Shown piece after piece: positions 26,927 to 35,833 of a stretch of DNA of 64,000 nt; the first letter of the stretch is position 1, and each line of letters begins with the position of its first letter. The notes under the pieces are model-generated. The model searched no databases. It was not told where the DNA came from and saw only the letters and a program-made list of their open reading frames with translations. A program made the translations under genes and the position numbers. The stretch lies in the NCBI GenBank assembly GCA_937891425.1, contig CALAGD010000030.1:1-64000 (forward strand), given 5' to 3'. The DNA comes from an uncultured Pigmentiphaga sp. Its GTDB lineage: Bacteria > Pseudomonadota > Gammaproteobacteria > Burkholderiales > Burkholderiaceae_B.

Positions 26927-28336
26927 ATGACATCTCCTGTACGAGCGAAACAACATGCCCGCGTGTACTTTTTTTTCGTTGCGGCCGGTCTGTCCGCAAT
27001 GTCGGTGCTCACGCTGTGGGTTGCTTCATTTCTGGTTACCCGGCAATGGACGCCACTCAACCCGCTGCTGGTCACGGTCATCGTCCTCAGCACGTCGTTC
27101 GTGTTCTACCGGTATCACCTGCTGCTCACGGCGCGCGAGACCAGCTACATGTTGAGCCGGGCAGTGCCCCAGTGGCTCCAGGCCATGCTGTATATCAGTC
27201 TTGCCTATGCGGTCTTGCCCGACGTGGGTGATGGCGTGTCGCAACCCGTGTATCTGGCGTGGGTGACTGCCTCGTTGCCGGTCACCCTGATCACGCTTGC
27301 CGTCATGCGCTACACCGCAACGCGCGTGTACGCCACCGACGAGCAGCGGCGCGACACGATATTCATCGACCCTGGCCCGGAAAGCCTCCTTCTGGCCAAA
27401 CGCATGAAAAACTCGCCGGTGCTCGGGTTTTCTCTGGTGGGCTACTACGGTGACCCCGAACCCGACACAGACGAGCTGGCAGCAGTCGCCGCACAACTGC
27501 ACTGCCTGGGCGGGGTCGAAGAAGCGCGCCACGACCTCCACACCGGGGAGTATGAAGCCGTATTCGTCAGCCTGAATGCGTTCCGCAACCCTGAATGGGT
27601 GGAAATCATCGATGTCATTGCCGATACCACCGCATCCATTTACGTCGTACCGGAAGCGCGCGCGCTGGCCAACAACCCTGTAGTCGCCAACACAATCGCA
27701 GGCATTCCCGTACTGACGGTACACGAGACGCCGATCATCGGTATGGCCCGAATGATCAAACGGACGATGGACATCGTCATCTCGGCTCTGGCGCTCATCG
27801 TACTCAGCCCGCTGATGCTGCTGATCGCACTTGCCGTACGTCTGTCGTCACCAGGGCCGATCCTGTTCTCGCAGATCCGATACGGACACAGCGGACAGGC
27901 GATCCGCGTGTACAAATTCCGCACCATGTATGTCCACAAGCAGGAGGGGAACGAACTCAAGCAGGCCACGCGCGACGATCCCCGCATCACGCCCGTCGGC
28001 AGGATATTGCGCCGTTTCTCGCTCGACGAGCTTCCGCAACTGCTGAATGTGCTGACAGGCGAAATGAGCCTTGTCGGGCCGCGTCCGCATGCAGCGGAAC
28101 ATAACGAGCTATACCGCAAGCTGATTCATGGCTACATGCTGCGATACTCGGTCAAGCCAGGCATCACAGGCTGGGCGCAGGTGAACGGTTTGCGTGGGGA
28201 AACCGACACGGTGGAAAAAATGGCGCAACGGGTGGAATTCGACCGGTACTACATTCAGAATTGGTCGCTGTGGCTCGACATCCGCATCCTGTTCCAGACA
28301 GCGATTCACGTCATCTTCAACAAGACGGCCTACTGA
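26927..28336 (+). CDS. Undecaprenyl-phosphate sugar phosphotransferase (WbaP/WcaJ/EpsB class)
   Basis: Initiates EPS repeat-unit synthesis by transferring a hexose-1-phosphate to undecaprenyl phosphate. 469 residues. Four or so spans lie in residues 15-135, a CoA-binding-like cytosolic domain covers about 140-275, and a membrane hairpin lies near 285-305 (SALALIVLSPLMLLIALAV). The catalytic domain contains KFRTMYVH, SLDELPQLLNVLTGEMSLVGPRPH and YSVKPGITGWAQVNGLRGET. The full-length architecture matches the glucose- or galactose-phosphate transferases. It ends the EPS locus, convergent with the spermidine-synthase-like gene. Confidence 0.92.
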   Translation: MTSPVRAKQHARVYFFFVAAGLSAMSVLTLWVASFLVTRQWTPLNPLLVTVIVLSTSFVFYRYHLLLTARETSYMLSRAVPQWLQAMLYISLAYAVLPDVGDGVSQPVYLAWVTASLPVTLITLAVMRYTATRVYATDEQRRDTIFIDPGPESLLLAKRMKNSPVLGFSLVGYYGDPEPDTDELAAVAAQLHCLGGVEEARHDLHTGEYEAVFVSLNAFRNPEWVEIIDVIADTTASIYVVPEARALANNPVVANTIAGIPVLTVHETPIIGMARMIKRTMDIVISALALIVLSPLMLLIALAVRLSSPGPILFSQIRYGHSGQAIRVYKFRTMYVHKQEGNELKQATRDDPRITPVGRILRRFSLDELPQLLNVLTGEMSLVGPRPHAAEHNELYRKLIHGYMLRYSVKPGITGWAQVNGLRGETDTVEKMAQRVEFDRYYIQNWSLWLDIRILFQTAIHVIFNKTAY

Positions 28337-28368
28337 ATTCGCCGCCCAACACACGCCCGCACCCTGCA

Positions 28369-29166
28369 TCAGAACTGCAGCCTGGCCCGTGCACCACGCC
28401 GCCCGCCGGTGGCTGCACCGCGCATCAGTGCCCTGGCCCAACGCCGTGCCGGCAGACCATACTTCGCTTCCACGGTTTCGGCTCGATCCAGCAGCTGGTC
28501 AGGCTCGCATGCGAACGGCTCCCCGGCAAAGCAAAGCGCGATCCTGTTGCCCGCATCGATCTCAGGCAGCACCATCACTCTGCCATCAAACGCCAGGTCG
28601 AGGTGGTGCAGGTTCCTCGGAAAACTCTCGTGTTCGCCAAACAGGTTGACGGTGAGAATGCCGCGCTCCCCCAGCACCTGCCGGCAGTGCGTATAGAACT
28701 CGAGCGAGTCGCGCACGGGCCCCCGTGCTTCGGCATCGTACAGGTCTACCATCAGGACCGGGCTGCTGCCATGGTTCGCCGGGTCTCCCACCCAGTCGCC
28801 CGCATCGGCCAGCACGATGTCAAGCCGGCGGCTGGACACGGGAAGCCGGAAATACATCTGGCAGACCGTCACTACCATGGGGTTCCATTCCACCGCACGC
28901 ACACGGCTGGCCGTGTGCTTCAGGCAGTAGCGCACCAGCGAGCCCGCACCCAGCCCGAGAATGCCGATGCTCGCCGGTGCACGCGGAGGATCGGTGAACA
29001 GCAGCCACGCCATCATCTGGCGGGTGTACTCAAGCACAAGCCGCGACGGATCAGCCACGGCCATTGCGCCCTGGATCCACTCGGTGCCGAAATGCAGATA
29101 CCGGATGCCGGCAGCTTCCGACAATGTCGGAATGTCGTGTTCGGAAGGTTGGCTCAAAGTGGTCAA
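28369..29166 (-). CDS. Spermidine-synthase-family protein
   Basis: A 265-residue Rossmann-fold protein of the spermidine/spermine synthase family. The nucleotide-binding glycine loop is IGILGLGAGSLVRY (near 68-81). An acidic strand end, VRAVEWNPM, and the DAGDWV and VDLYDAEA segments take the place of the aminopropyltransferase active-site loop. The canonical DSTDP motif is not present, so a methyltransferase-like or altered function is possible. The ATG overlaps the htpG stop (29163-29166), so it is translated with the chaperone gene and probably induced with it. Confidence 0.75.
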   Translation of the reverse strand: MTTLSQPSEHDIPTLSEAAGIRYLHFGTEWIQGAMAVADPSRLVLEYTRQMMAWLLFTDPPRAPASIGILGLGAGSLVRYCLKHTASRVRAVEWNPMVVTVCQMYFRLPVSSRRLDIVLADAGDWVGDPANHGSSPVLMVDLYDAEARGPVRDSLEFYTHCRQVLGERGILTVNLFGEHESFPRNLHHLDLAFDGRVMVLPEIDAGNRIALCFAGEPFACEPDQLLDRAETVEAKYGLPARRWARALMRGAATGGRRGARARLQF

Positions 29167-31076
29167 TTGGTTTTCCCCAGCAACAGCTGGTTCATGCGTT
29201 TGACGAAGCCGGCGGGATCCTCCAGCGGCGCACCTTCTGCCAGCAGTGCCTGGTCGAGCAGCAGGTACCCCCAGTCGGCCAACGCCTCATCGTCCATGTC
29301 GCGCAATCGCTTGATGAGCTCGTGCTCGGGGTTGATTTCCAGGATCGGCCTGCTGATCGGCGTCGCCTGACCTGCTGCGCGCAGCAGGCGTTGCAGGTTC
29401 TGACTCAGCTCGTGCTCATCGACCACCACGCAGGCCGGAGAATCGGTGAGACGGAACGTTACCCTGACATCCTTCACCTTGTTGTCCAACACGCGCTTGA
29501 GCCGTTCGATCAACGGCTTCGTCGACTCGGTGGCAGTCTCCTGCTGCTTCTTCTCTTCCGCATCGGCCATATTCCCAAGATCGAGACTGCCCTTCGCCAC
29601 CGACGCCAGCGGCTTGCCTTCGAACTCGGTCAGATAGGTGAGCATCCATTCGTCGATACGGTCGGTCAGCAACAGCACCTCGATGCCCTTCTTGCGGAAG
29701 ATTTCCAGATGCGGGCTCTTGCTGGCCGTCGCATGGTTTTCGCCCGTGACGTAGTAGATCTTCTCCTGACCTTCCCTCATGCGCCCGACGTAGTCGGAAA
29801 GCGAGACATTCTGTGCCGACGAGTCCCCGTGCGTGGACGCAAAACGCAACAGCTTCGCGATGCGGTCGCGGTTGGCAAAGTCTTCGCCCGCACCCTCCTT
29901 CAGGACCTGGCCGAAAGTGCTCCAGAAGGTGGCGTAGTCGTCGGGCCGGTTCTCGGCAAGGTCTTCAAGCAGTGCCAGCACCCGCTTGGTGCAGCCTTCA
30001 CGGATAGCACGCACATCGCGGCTTTCCTGCAGGATCTCGCGTGACACGTTCAGCGGCAGATCGGACGAATCGACCACACCACGCACGAATCGCAGGTACT
30101 TCGGCAGGAGCTGCTCGGCGTCGTCCATGATGAACACGCGCTTCACATACAGCTTCACCCCGCGTCGGGCGTCGCGATCCCAGAGGTCGAACGGCGCGTG
30201 TTTCGGAATGTAGAGCAGCTGGGTGTATTCCGTGCGCCCCTCGACACGATTGTGTGTCCAGGCAAGCGGATCATCGAAATCGTGCGCCAGGTGCTTGTAG
30301 AACTCGCGATACTGCTCGTCGGTTATTTCGTTCCTGGATCGCGTCCACAAGGCACTGGCCTGATTGACCGTTTCCTCCTCGTCGCGCACCACCTGCTCAT
30401 TCTTGTCGGCATCCCATTCCTCTTTTTTCATCCGGATCGGCAAGGAAATGTGATCGGAGTAGCGCCGGATGATTTCCCGCAGGCGCCAGCCTGAGAGAAA
30501 TTCGTCCTCGCCTTCGCGCAGGTGCAACGTAATCGTAGTGCCACGCTGCGGCAACTCGACGTTGCTTACGGTGAACGATCCGTCGCCAGACGATTCCCAC
30601 CGCACTCCTTCCGAGGCCGGAAGACCTGCCCGGCGGGTCGCCACAGTGACCTTGTCGGCCACGATGAACGAGGAATAGAACCCTACACCGAACTGGCCGA
30701 TGAGCTGTGCGTCTTCCTTCTGCTCGCCCGACAGGCGTGCGATGAACTCGCGCGTTCCCGACCGCGCGATCGTACCCAGATTGGCAACGGCTTCGTCGCG
30801 CGACATGCCTATGCCGTTGTCGCTGACGGTGATCGTGCGAGCCTGCCTGTCGTACCCGACGCGGATGACCAGCTCGGCATCGTTCTCGTACAGACCCGGC
30901 TGATCGATGGCTTCGAAACGCAGCTTGTCGCATGCATCTGATGCGTTGGAGATGAGCTCGCGCAGGAAAATTTCCTTGTTGCTGTACAAGGAATGGATCA
31001 TCAGATGCAACAACTGCTGAACTTCCGCCTGGAATTCCAGCGTTTCGGAGGTAGGAGAAGTCGACGACTGATTCAT
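29163..31076 (-). CDS. htpG: Molecular chaperone HtpG (Hsp90)
   Basis: Cytosolic ATP-dependent Hsp90. The 637-residue protein has the GHKL ATPase motifs ELISNASDACDKLR (about 42-55), SDNGIGM and the lid/glycine-rich IGQFGVGFYS. The middle-domain segment LPLNVSREILQES and a C-terminal dimerisation domain follow. Length and order match E. coli HtpG (624). A perfect sigma-32 promoter lies about 100 bases upstream, and the spermidine-synthase-like gene overlaps its end. Confidence 0.97.
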   Translation of the reverse strand: MNQSSTSPTSETLEFQAEVQQLLHLMIHSLYSNKEIFLRELISNASDACDKLRFEAIDQPGLYENDAELVIRVGYDRQARTITVSDNGIGMSRDEAVANLGTIARSGTREFIARLSGEQKEDAQLIGQFGVGFYSSFIVADKVTVATRRAGLPASEGVRWESSGDGSFTVSNVELPQRGTTITLHLREGEDEFLSGWRLREIIRRYSDHISLPIRMKKEEWDADKNEQVVRDEEETVNQASALWTRSRNEITDEQYREFYKHLAHDFDDPLAWTHNRVEGRTEYTQLLYIPKHAPFDLWDRDARRGVKLYVKRVFIMDDAEQLLPKYLRFVRGVVDSSDLPLNVSREILQESRDVRAIREGCTKRVLALLEDLAENRPDDYATFWSTFGQVLKEGAGEDFANRDRIAKLLRFASTHGDSSAQNVSLSDYVGRMREGQEKIYYVTGENHATASKSPHLEIFRKKGIEVLLLTDRIDEWMLTYLTEFEGKPLASVAKGSLDLGNMADAEEKKQQETATESTKPLIERLKRVLDNKVKDVRVTFRLTDSPACVVVDEHELSQNLQRLLRAAGQATPISRPILEINPEHELIKRLRDMDDEALADWGYLLLDQALLAEGAPLEDPAGFVKRMNQLLLGKTN

Positions 31077-31173
31077 CTGTCAGAAATAATCCTGTGGAAA
31101 TGATCCGCCCGACAACCGCGGGCGCTCTGTATCAACGTGGTGCCGCACCGCGGCTGACCGTGAAACGGCTGGC

Positions 31174-31201
31174 ATATGGGGACGTGTAGCCGGATTTCAA
31201 G
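31174..31201 (-). promoter_or_regulatory. Sigma-32 (RpoH) promoter of htpG
   Basis: On the minus strand, CTTGAAA (31201-31195), a 13-base spacer and CCCCATAT (31181-31174) match the heat-shock consensus CTTGAAA-N13-CCCCATnT exactly. The predicted transcription start is near 31167, giving a leader of about 90 bases before the htpG ATG at 31076. Confidence 0.88.
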
Positions 31202-31300
31202 CCTAACCGTTACCTGAACCGATGCGCTGCGTCCAGGTCACACACGGTCCGGTCTGGTACGCCACCCGTCGCGTGCGGACAGATCGTACAATGCAGCGCC

Positions 31301-32041
31301 ATGAAGCATGCTGCAACACTCATTATTGTCTGTCTCGCCCTGTTCCTTCAGGACGTTCATGCAAACGGGCTCGTCTCAAGGCCGCACGAAGTCGGTCATC
31401 GGAACTTCCGCGACGCGAAGAAAGTGCTTCCCCGCATCTACCAGGGGCACGAGTTCGACTTTTATTGCGGCTGCCGCTACGACGGCAAACAGGTCGACCT
31501 CAAGTCCTGCGGATACAAGGTACGCAAGGACGCCAACCGGGCGAGCCGCATCGAATGGGAACACGTCGTTCCCGCATGGGTGATCGGGCACCAGCGTCAG
31601 TGCTGGCAGGAGGGCGGCCGCAGGCAATGCGTGCGCACCGATCGCCTGTTCAATCAGGCCGAGGGAGACCTGCACAACCTGGTGCCCGCCATCGGGGAAT
31701 TGAACAACGACCGCGGCAACTACCGGTTCACCGTATGGGAAGAAAATCCCTCCATGTACGGACAGTGTGCGGTGGCAGTCGATTTCAAGCAACGCCGCGT
31801 ACAGCCCCGGCCGGATGAGCGCGGGAAGATTGCGCGCATCTACTTCTACATGCACGACAAATACGGAATGCGCATGAGCCAACAGGAACGCAGACTATTC
31901 TGCGCATGGCACCGGACCTACCCGGTCGATGCCTGGGAGCTTGAACGCGACCGACGGATCGCGGCCATACAGGGCAATCACAACCCGTACGTCGTCGACC
32001 CACTGGCCGCCAGCAGCTACTGCGGCAACCAGGACCGGTAA
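31301..32041 (+). CDS. Secreted endonuclease I (EndA/NucM family)
   Basis: A 246-residue periplasmic or secreted DNase with a signal peptide (residues 1-21, ending DVHA). The Endonuclease_1 fold is marked by YQGHEFDFYCGC and the active-site SRIEWEHVVPAW (near residues 84-95, catalytic His in EHV). RLFNQAEGDLHNLVPAIGELNNDRGNYRF follows, with the metal-binding N/H, and MYGQCAVAVDFKQRRVQP near 150. At least six cysteines suggest disulfides. It is divergent from htpG and convergent with the polymer-forming protein gene. Confidence 0.9.
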   Translation: MKHAATLIIVCLALFLQDVHANGLVSRPHEVGHRNFRDAKKVLPRIYQGHEFDFYCGCRYDGKQVDLKSCGYKVRKDANRASRIEWEHVVPAWVIGHQRQCWQEGGRRQCVRTDRLFNQAEGDLHNLVPAIGELNNDRGNYRFTVWEENPSMYGQCAVAVDFKQRRVQPRPDERGKIARIYFYMHDKYGMRMSQQERRLFCAWHRTYPVDAWELERDRRIAAIQGNHNPYVVDPLAASSYCGNQDR

Positions 32042-32069
32042 CTGATTCAGATTGATCTGCAGCTTCCCG

Positions 32070-33254
32070 TCAGCCATTTGCCCGCTTCCACGAGAGCGCA
32101 GCCACCACGCTGCGCACGATCGCGCCGGTGCCAAGGACCGCAGCAAAAATCCAGACCAGCCAGCCAACGTAAGGAGTCTGCGCCAGCACGAACAGGACGA
32201 TCAGCGTCACGACCGTGGCCATCGTGCGTAGCCATGCTGGAGCAGGTCTGCTGCGGTCGACCGCCCAGTCTGCCAGCGCGACCGCGAATGCAAGGTAGCC
32301 GAGCAGCACAAGCATTGCGAAGCAGCACACCAGCAACAATGCCAGCGGAATGCCGACGACGGTCACCGCCAGAGCAATGATGGCCATCGGAACACCGACC
32401 AGCACGAGCAGGCCGATGAAGAATGCCCAGCCCGGATGGGCGCGCATGCCTCGCGTAACAGCCCGCACTCCGGCGGGAGCCAGGCCGATGAACAACGCCG
32501 CAACCACGATCAGCCCGACGAGCATTACGCCGGTTCCGACGCCCGGCCGACGGGGGCCGGCGGAGTCTTCGGGTTGTGCGATTCCCCCCGCAATGCGCGC
32601 CCCAGGCTCGACCCGAACGTTACCGTCGCCACGATAGTCCAGTCGTCCGTGGATGACGGCATTCCGCCCCACTGTAAGGTTGCCGCCGAGCACCTGCACA
32701 TCACCCTGCACGACGCCGTCGATGTATACGTCGGAGCCACTGAGAAGTGCGTAGTGCCGTACGAACCCCGACAGCGTGATCTTGCGCGCAAACACGGCAA
32801 GGGAACCTTCCACCTGAGCGGCATGGGCCAGGGTAACGCTGCCCCCTGCCACGCGCACATTCCCGCGCACATAGCCGTCAACGTGCACTTCGCCACCGAC
32901 TGCGTGGAGCGTACCACCCACCACCGACTGCACCTCGATGTCTCCTCCCGCGACCGTAGCGTCGCCGCCAACGGAACCGCGCAGCACGACCTTCCCGCCC
33001 ATGACGACGGCGTCACCACTGACATTGCTGTCAAGCGTCAGGTCGCGTCCGGAGACATAAACATCTTCGCCCATGTGCTGTCCCTCCGGGCTGCTGGCGT
33101 GCACTGCGGCAGCACTGGCGAGCAGGAAGAAGAACAGGACGCACAGGTACAGGCGGTGCAGTACTCGCGCGGGAAGAACTGGATGAAGGGAGACTTGATC
33201 ACGGGGCACGCCCGCCAAGGGGAAGGATCTGGGATACATACGACGCCGCACCAT
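32070..33254 (-). CDS. Polymer-forming (bactofilin-like) membrane protein
   Basis: 394 residues. A hydrophobic signal/anchor (LYLCVLFFFLLASAAAVHA) is followed by about 170 residues of short repeating beta-helix turns (GEDVYVSGRDLTLDSNVSGDAVVMGG and similar), as in bactofilin-type or DUF8173 proteins. Four C-terminal membrane spans follow (GVMLVGLIVVAALFIGLA; FFIGLLVLVGVPMAIIALAVTVVG; LLLVCCFAMLVLLGYLAF; ATVVTLIVLFVLAQTPYVGWLVWIFA). The beta-helix would lie outside the cytoplasm if the N-terminal segment is a signal. Start uncertain: ATGs at 33254 and 33239 are both plausible. Function unknown; a structural envelope role is inference. Confidence 0.75.
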   Translation of the reverse strand: MVRRRMYPRSFPLAGVPRDQVSLHPVLPARVLHRLYLCVLFFFLLASAAAVHASSPEGQHMGEDVYVSGRDLTLDSNVSGDAVVMGGKVVLRGSVGGDATVAGGDIEVQSVVGGTLHAVGGEVHVDGYVRGNVRVAGGSVTLAHAAQVEGSLAVFARKITLSGFVRHYALLSGSDVYIDGVVQGDVQVLGGNLTVGRNAVIHGRLDYRGDGNVRVEPGARIAGGIAQPEDSAGPRRPGVGTGVMLVGLIVVAALFIGLAPAGVRAVTRGMRAHPGWAFFIGLLVLVGVPMAIIALAVTVVGIPLALLLVCCFAMLVLLGYLAFAVALADWAVDRSRPAPAWLRTMATVVTLIVLFVLAQTPYVGWLVWIFAAVLGTGAIVRSVVAALSWKRANG

Positions 33255-33482
33255 CTTCCGAGATTCGTCTGACGCAGGGTACCACGGGTTCGGACCACCT
33301 AGGCGCCCCCGGCGCGCCCCGTATGGCCCCCGCTTGCTCACGGCGCCGCAACGGCAGGGCAGCCAATTCGCGAGCGGCATTGCAGCCCGCTCCCCGGCTG
33401 CCCCGACCGAAGTCAGGACCGGATTACGTAGGAACGTACCGGCAACGATCGGGTGCCAGCCAACCGCCTGGCACCGGATGCG

Positions 33483-33734
33483 TTACGACGACCCGATGTT
33501 CTTGACGCGCACCATGAGGTAGATGGCGTACAGTGCTGACAGGCCGACGACCACGTAAATGATCCGACTGATGACAGACATGGAGCCAAAGATGGCCGCG
33601 ATGAGGTCGAAACTGAACAACCCGACCAACCCCCAATTCAGACCACCGATGATGAGGATGATCATCGCGATCCAGTCCAGCGCATTCAAACTGCTAGAAG
33701 CTCCGACACGCGTACTTTGAACGTTGGTACTCAT
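33483..33734 (-). CDS. DUF378-family small membrane protein
   Basis: An 83-residue protein with two or three spans (LDWIAMIILIIGGLNWGLVGLF and VISRIIYVVVGLSALYAIYLM). The GGLNWGLVG core is the hallmark of DUF378. Function unknown. The ATG at 33734 is preceded by AGGAGA seven bases upstream, which fixes the start against the longer frame to 33812. Flanked by intergenic DNA, so probably monocistronic. Confidence 0.85.
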   Translation of the reverse strand: MSTNVQSTRVGASSSLNALDWIAMIILIIGGLNWGLVGLFSFDLIAAIFGSMSVISRIIYVVVGLSALYAIYLMVRVKNIGSS

Positions 33735-34153
33735 GCAGTTTCTCCTGTCAGGTTGAGAAGCAACTTCATGCACGGAACACAGGGTATCGATGCGATCTGC
33801 TGCATCTCGCAAGGATACCGGCTACATGAAATGAAGATCGTGAACGGGCGATCTTCATGCTGCTCGCGAAGCCGATGGGCAGGTTGGCGGGTTTACTGAT
33901 ACTTCTTGTTCCTGCCCGCGCTGCATTCAGTACGCTGCTTGGACGCTGGCGCTGCGCCCCCTGCGAATATTCGGTCAGATGCTCTTATCTTACAACCAAT
34001 ATCCGGGCAACCTGCAACCGACCTGCCCCGCACCAGCGGCATGCGTGGGAAGAAAGCGACGCATGGCAACGACCACACACACCACATGGTGCCGATGCTA
34101 CGTTATTCCCGACACGACCCAGCAGTATGCGCAACAACGCCTGCCGCGTGTAG
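33735..34153. other. Intergenic region without a recognisable gene
   Basis: About 420 bases between the DUF378 gene and flaG, both on the minus strand. Frames crossing it give no family-like protein. It contains one notable inverted repeat (33831-33858) and otherwise no structure that I could name. The DUF378 promoter must lie at its left end. Confidence 0.6.
33831..33858. repeat. Perfect 10-base inverted repeat
   Basis: Arms ATGAAGATCG and CGATCTTCAT around an 8-base loop, 97 bases upstream of the DUF378 start and 295 bases past the flaG stop. Read on the minus strand the second arm is followed by TTCATG, a poor T-run. It could be the terminator of flaG transcripts or an operator for DUF378. 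Confidence 0.5.
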
Positions 34154-34522
34154 TCAGGCGCTGGCCCGGAACTCCAGACTTCTCAGCTGGCTGATCGACC
34201 GGGCCATTTGCAGTGCAGTCTCAGCGGGAATCTGGCGCACGACTTCACCCGTCTGCACATCGACTACGCGGATGACGACGATCGACGTATCAGCATCCAC
34301 TTCAAAGCGCAGGCTGGTAGACCAGGGTTTCAATATCTCGTTCAACTGCTGCACGGCCTCGTCGAACAGCTCGAGATTCTCGCTGGACGCGTCAATCTTG
34401 GGTGTCACCGCCGCCGCTTCCCGGGCTTGCATGCCGCGCGCGGTTGCCGCCTGCCCCTGGGTTGAAGGATCCAACAGCGGAACAATCTTCGCCGCCCAAG
34501 GGTTAATCACAGGAATGGACAT
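34154..34522 (-). CDS. flaG: FlaG family protein
   Basis: A 122-residue protein with the FlaG domain in its C-terminal two thirds: LNEILKPWSTSLRFEVDADTS, then VVRVVD-like strands, and TGEVVRQIPAETALQMARSI, which matches the I-R-Q-I-P core of FlaG. In other bacteria FlaG affects flagellin filament length and is found beside fliC/fliD. Here no flagellar gene is adjacent, so it is an orphan copy. The ATG at 34522 is preceded by GGGAGA; an upstream ATG at 34546 is less well placed. Confidence 0.8.
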   Translation of the reverse strand: MSIPVINPWAAKIVPLLDPSTQGQAATARGMQAREAAAVTPKIDASSENLELFDEAVQQLNEILKPWSTSLRFEVDADTSIVVIRVVDVQTGEVVRQIPAETALQMARSISQLRSLEFRASA

Positions 34523-34729
34523 ACTTCTCCCTTCGATCAGAAGCATGTGGACAAAAACTTGCTCGCCGTATTAACGGAAAGAGTCCCCGCGATCTTCACC
34601 CCCTTCAGCATAAGGGAAAACCCTAGGTTCGGTTGCCAGGAAGGACGGTTCCACGCCCTCGCCGCGCGATGGCACTACCCCGTACGAGCTGCCATCGTCC
34701 GCGTCGGCTTCGGCCCCGGGGCTACCAGC

Positions 34730-35704
34730 TCACTGCTTCTCGATGCCTGAAGTCTCGACGATGCGTGCCCAGTTCGCGTAGTCGCGATCGAAGCTGCGCT
34801 GGAACTCCTCTGCGGTCGAAGCAACAATCTCCGTACCCATTGCTTCCATGCGCTTGATGACCTCGGGGTGAGTCAACGCCTTGCGAACGGATTCTGAAAG
34901 GCGGTCCACCGCATCCCTGGGCGTTCCCGCCGGTGCGAACACACCGATCCAGCCGGTCATTTCAAGCCCGTCGATGCCCTGCTCGCCAAAAGTGGGCGTA
35001 TCCATCATCGCCTTGTTGCGCGAGGTTCCGGTCGTACCCAGGATCTTCACCCGCCCTGCCTGCTGCATGTTGGCGGCGGTCATCTGGGTTGCCCAGCCAC
35101 CATCCAGGTTGCCGCCGATGAGGTCGTTGAACATCGGCACCTCACCCTGGTAGGGCACGTGCACCAGCGTGCCCGGCGCGATCTTGTTCAGATACTCGGT
35201 CATGAGATGGGCTGCCGACAGGTTACCCCAGGAGCCCACCGTCAAACCTTCGGGCTTCCTGGCACTGGCCTGAAGGAAATCATCCATGTTCTGATAGGGA
35301 GCATCCTTGGGCACCACGAATGCGAACACGCCCTCGCCAATCATCGACACCGGAACGAAATCCCTGATCGGGTCGAACGGCAGATTCTTGCGCAGCAAGG
35401 CGTTATGAATCTGGAATGTCGTCGAAGAAATCAGGATGGAGTGACCGTCGGCCGGCTGCTTGGCGGCGTGCGCCAGGCCAATGATGCCTGTGGCGCCCGG
35501 ACGGTTGTCGACAATGACGGGCTGGCCCAGGTCCTTGCTCATCTGCTCTCCAATTGCGCGGGCTGTGATGTCGCCACCACCGCCGGGCGCCATCGGCGCA
35601 ATCAGGGTAATGGGCCGGCTCGGGAATTCGGCGTGCGCTGTCAGACAGGCGCCCAGACCGAGAGCAACGAGAGCCAGGGAACGCAGGGTACGTAGAATTT
35701 GCAT
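34730..35704 (-). CDS. Bug/TctC periplasmic receptor (with TfdA dioxygenase)
   Basis: A 324-residue solute receptor of the Bug family, with a cleaved signal peptide ending AHA. The family start is FPSRPITLIAPMAPGGGGD, with GHSILISSTT and FAPAGTP further on. Bug proteins bind carboxylates such as aromatic or dicarboxylic acids, and most genomes of this group contain dozens without linked tctAB genes. The ATG at 35704 is preceded by GAGGAG. It lies 129 bases downstream of the TfdA-like dioxygenase gene and likely belongs to the MarR-controlled operon, so its ligand may be the dioxygenase substrate or a related compound. Confidence 0.92.
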   Translation of the reverse strand: MQILRTLRSLALVALGLGACLTAHAEFPSRPITLIAPMAPGGGGDITARAIGEQMSKDLGQPVIVDNRPGATGIIGLAHAAKQPADGHSILISSTTFQIHNALLRKNLPFDPIRDFVPVSMIGEGVFAFVVPKDAPYQNMDDFLQASARKPEGLTVGSWGNLSAAHLMTEYLNKIAPGTLVHVPYQGEVPMFNDLIGGNLDGGWATQMTAANMQQAGRVKILGTTGTSRNKAMMDTPTFGEQGIDGLEMTGWIGVFAPAGTPRDAVDRLSESVRKALTHPEVIKRMEAMGTEIVASTAEEFQRSFDRDYANWARIVETSGIEKQ

Positions 35705-35833
35705 GAGTTATCTCCTCAACCGGAAACCTCCGTGGTGTCGATGCGTGCACGAGTGCCGGGCGACGCATGGCGGCCACCATGTTGTTGCGCCATGTGCGGA
35801 CCGCGCGTGGCCCGCACGTTCAGATGACGGGCT

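Noticed and set aside
33906..34574. 222-residue plus-strand frame across the flaG region
   Set aside because: Antisense to flaG over most of its length and without any conserved motif.
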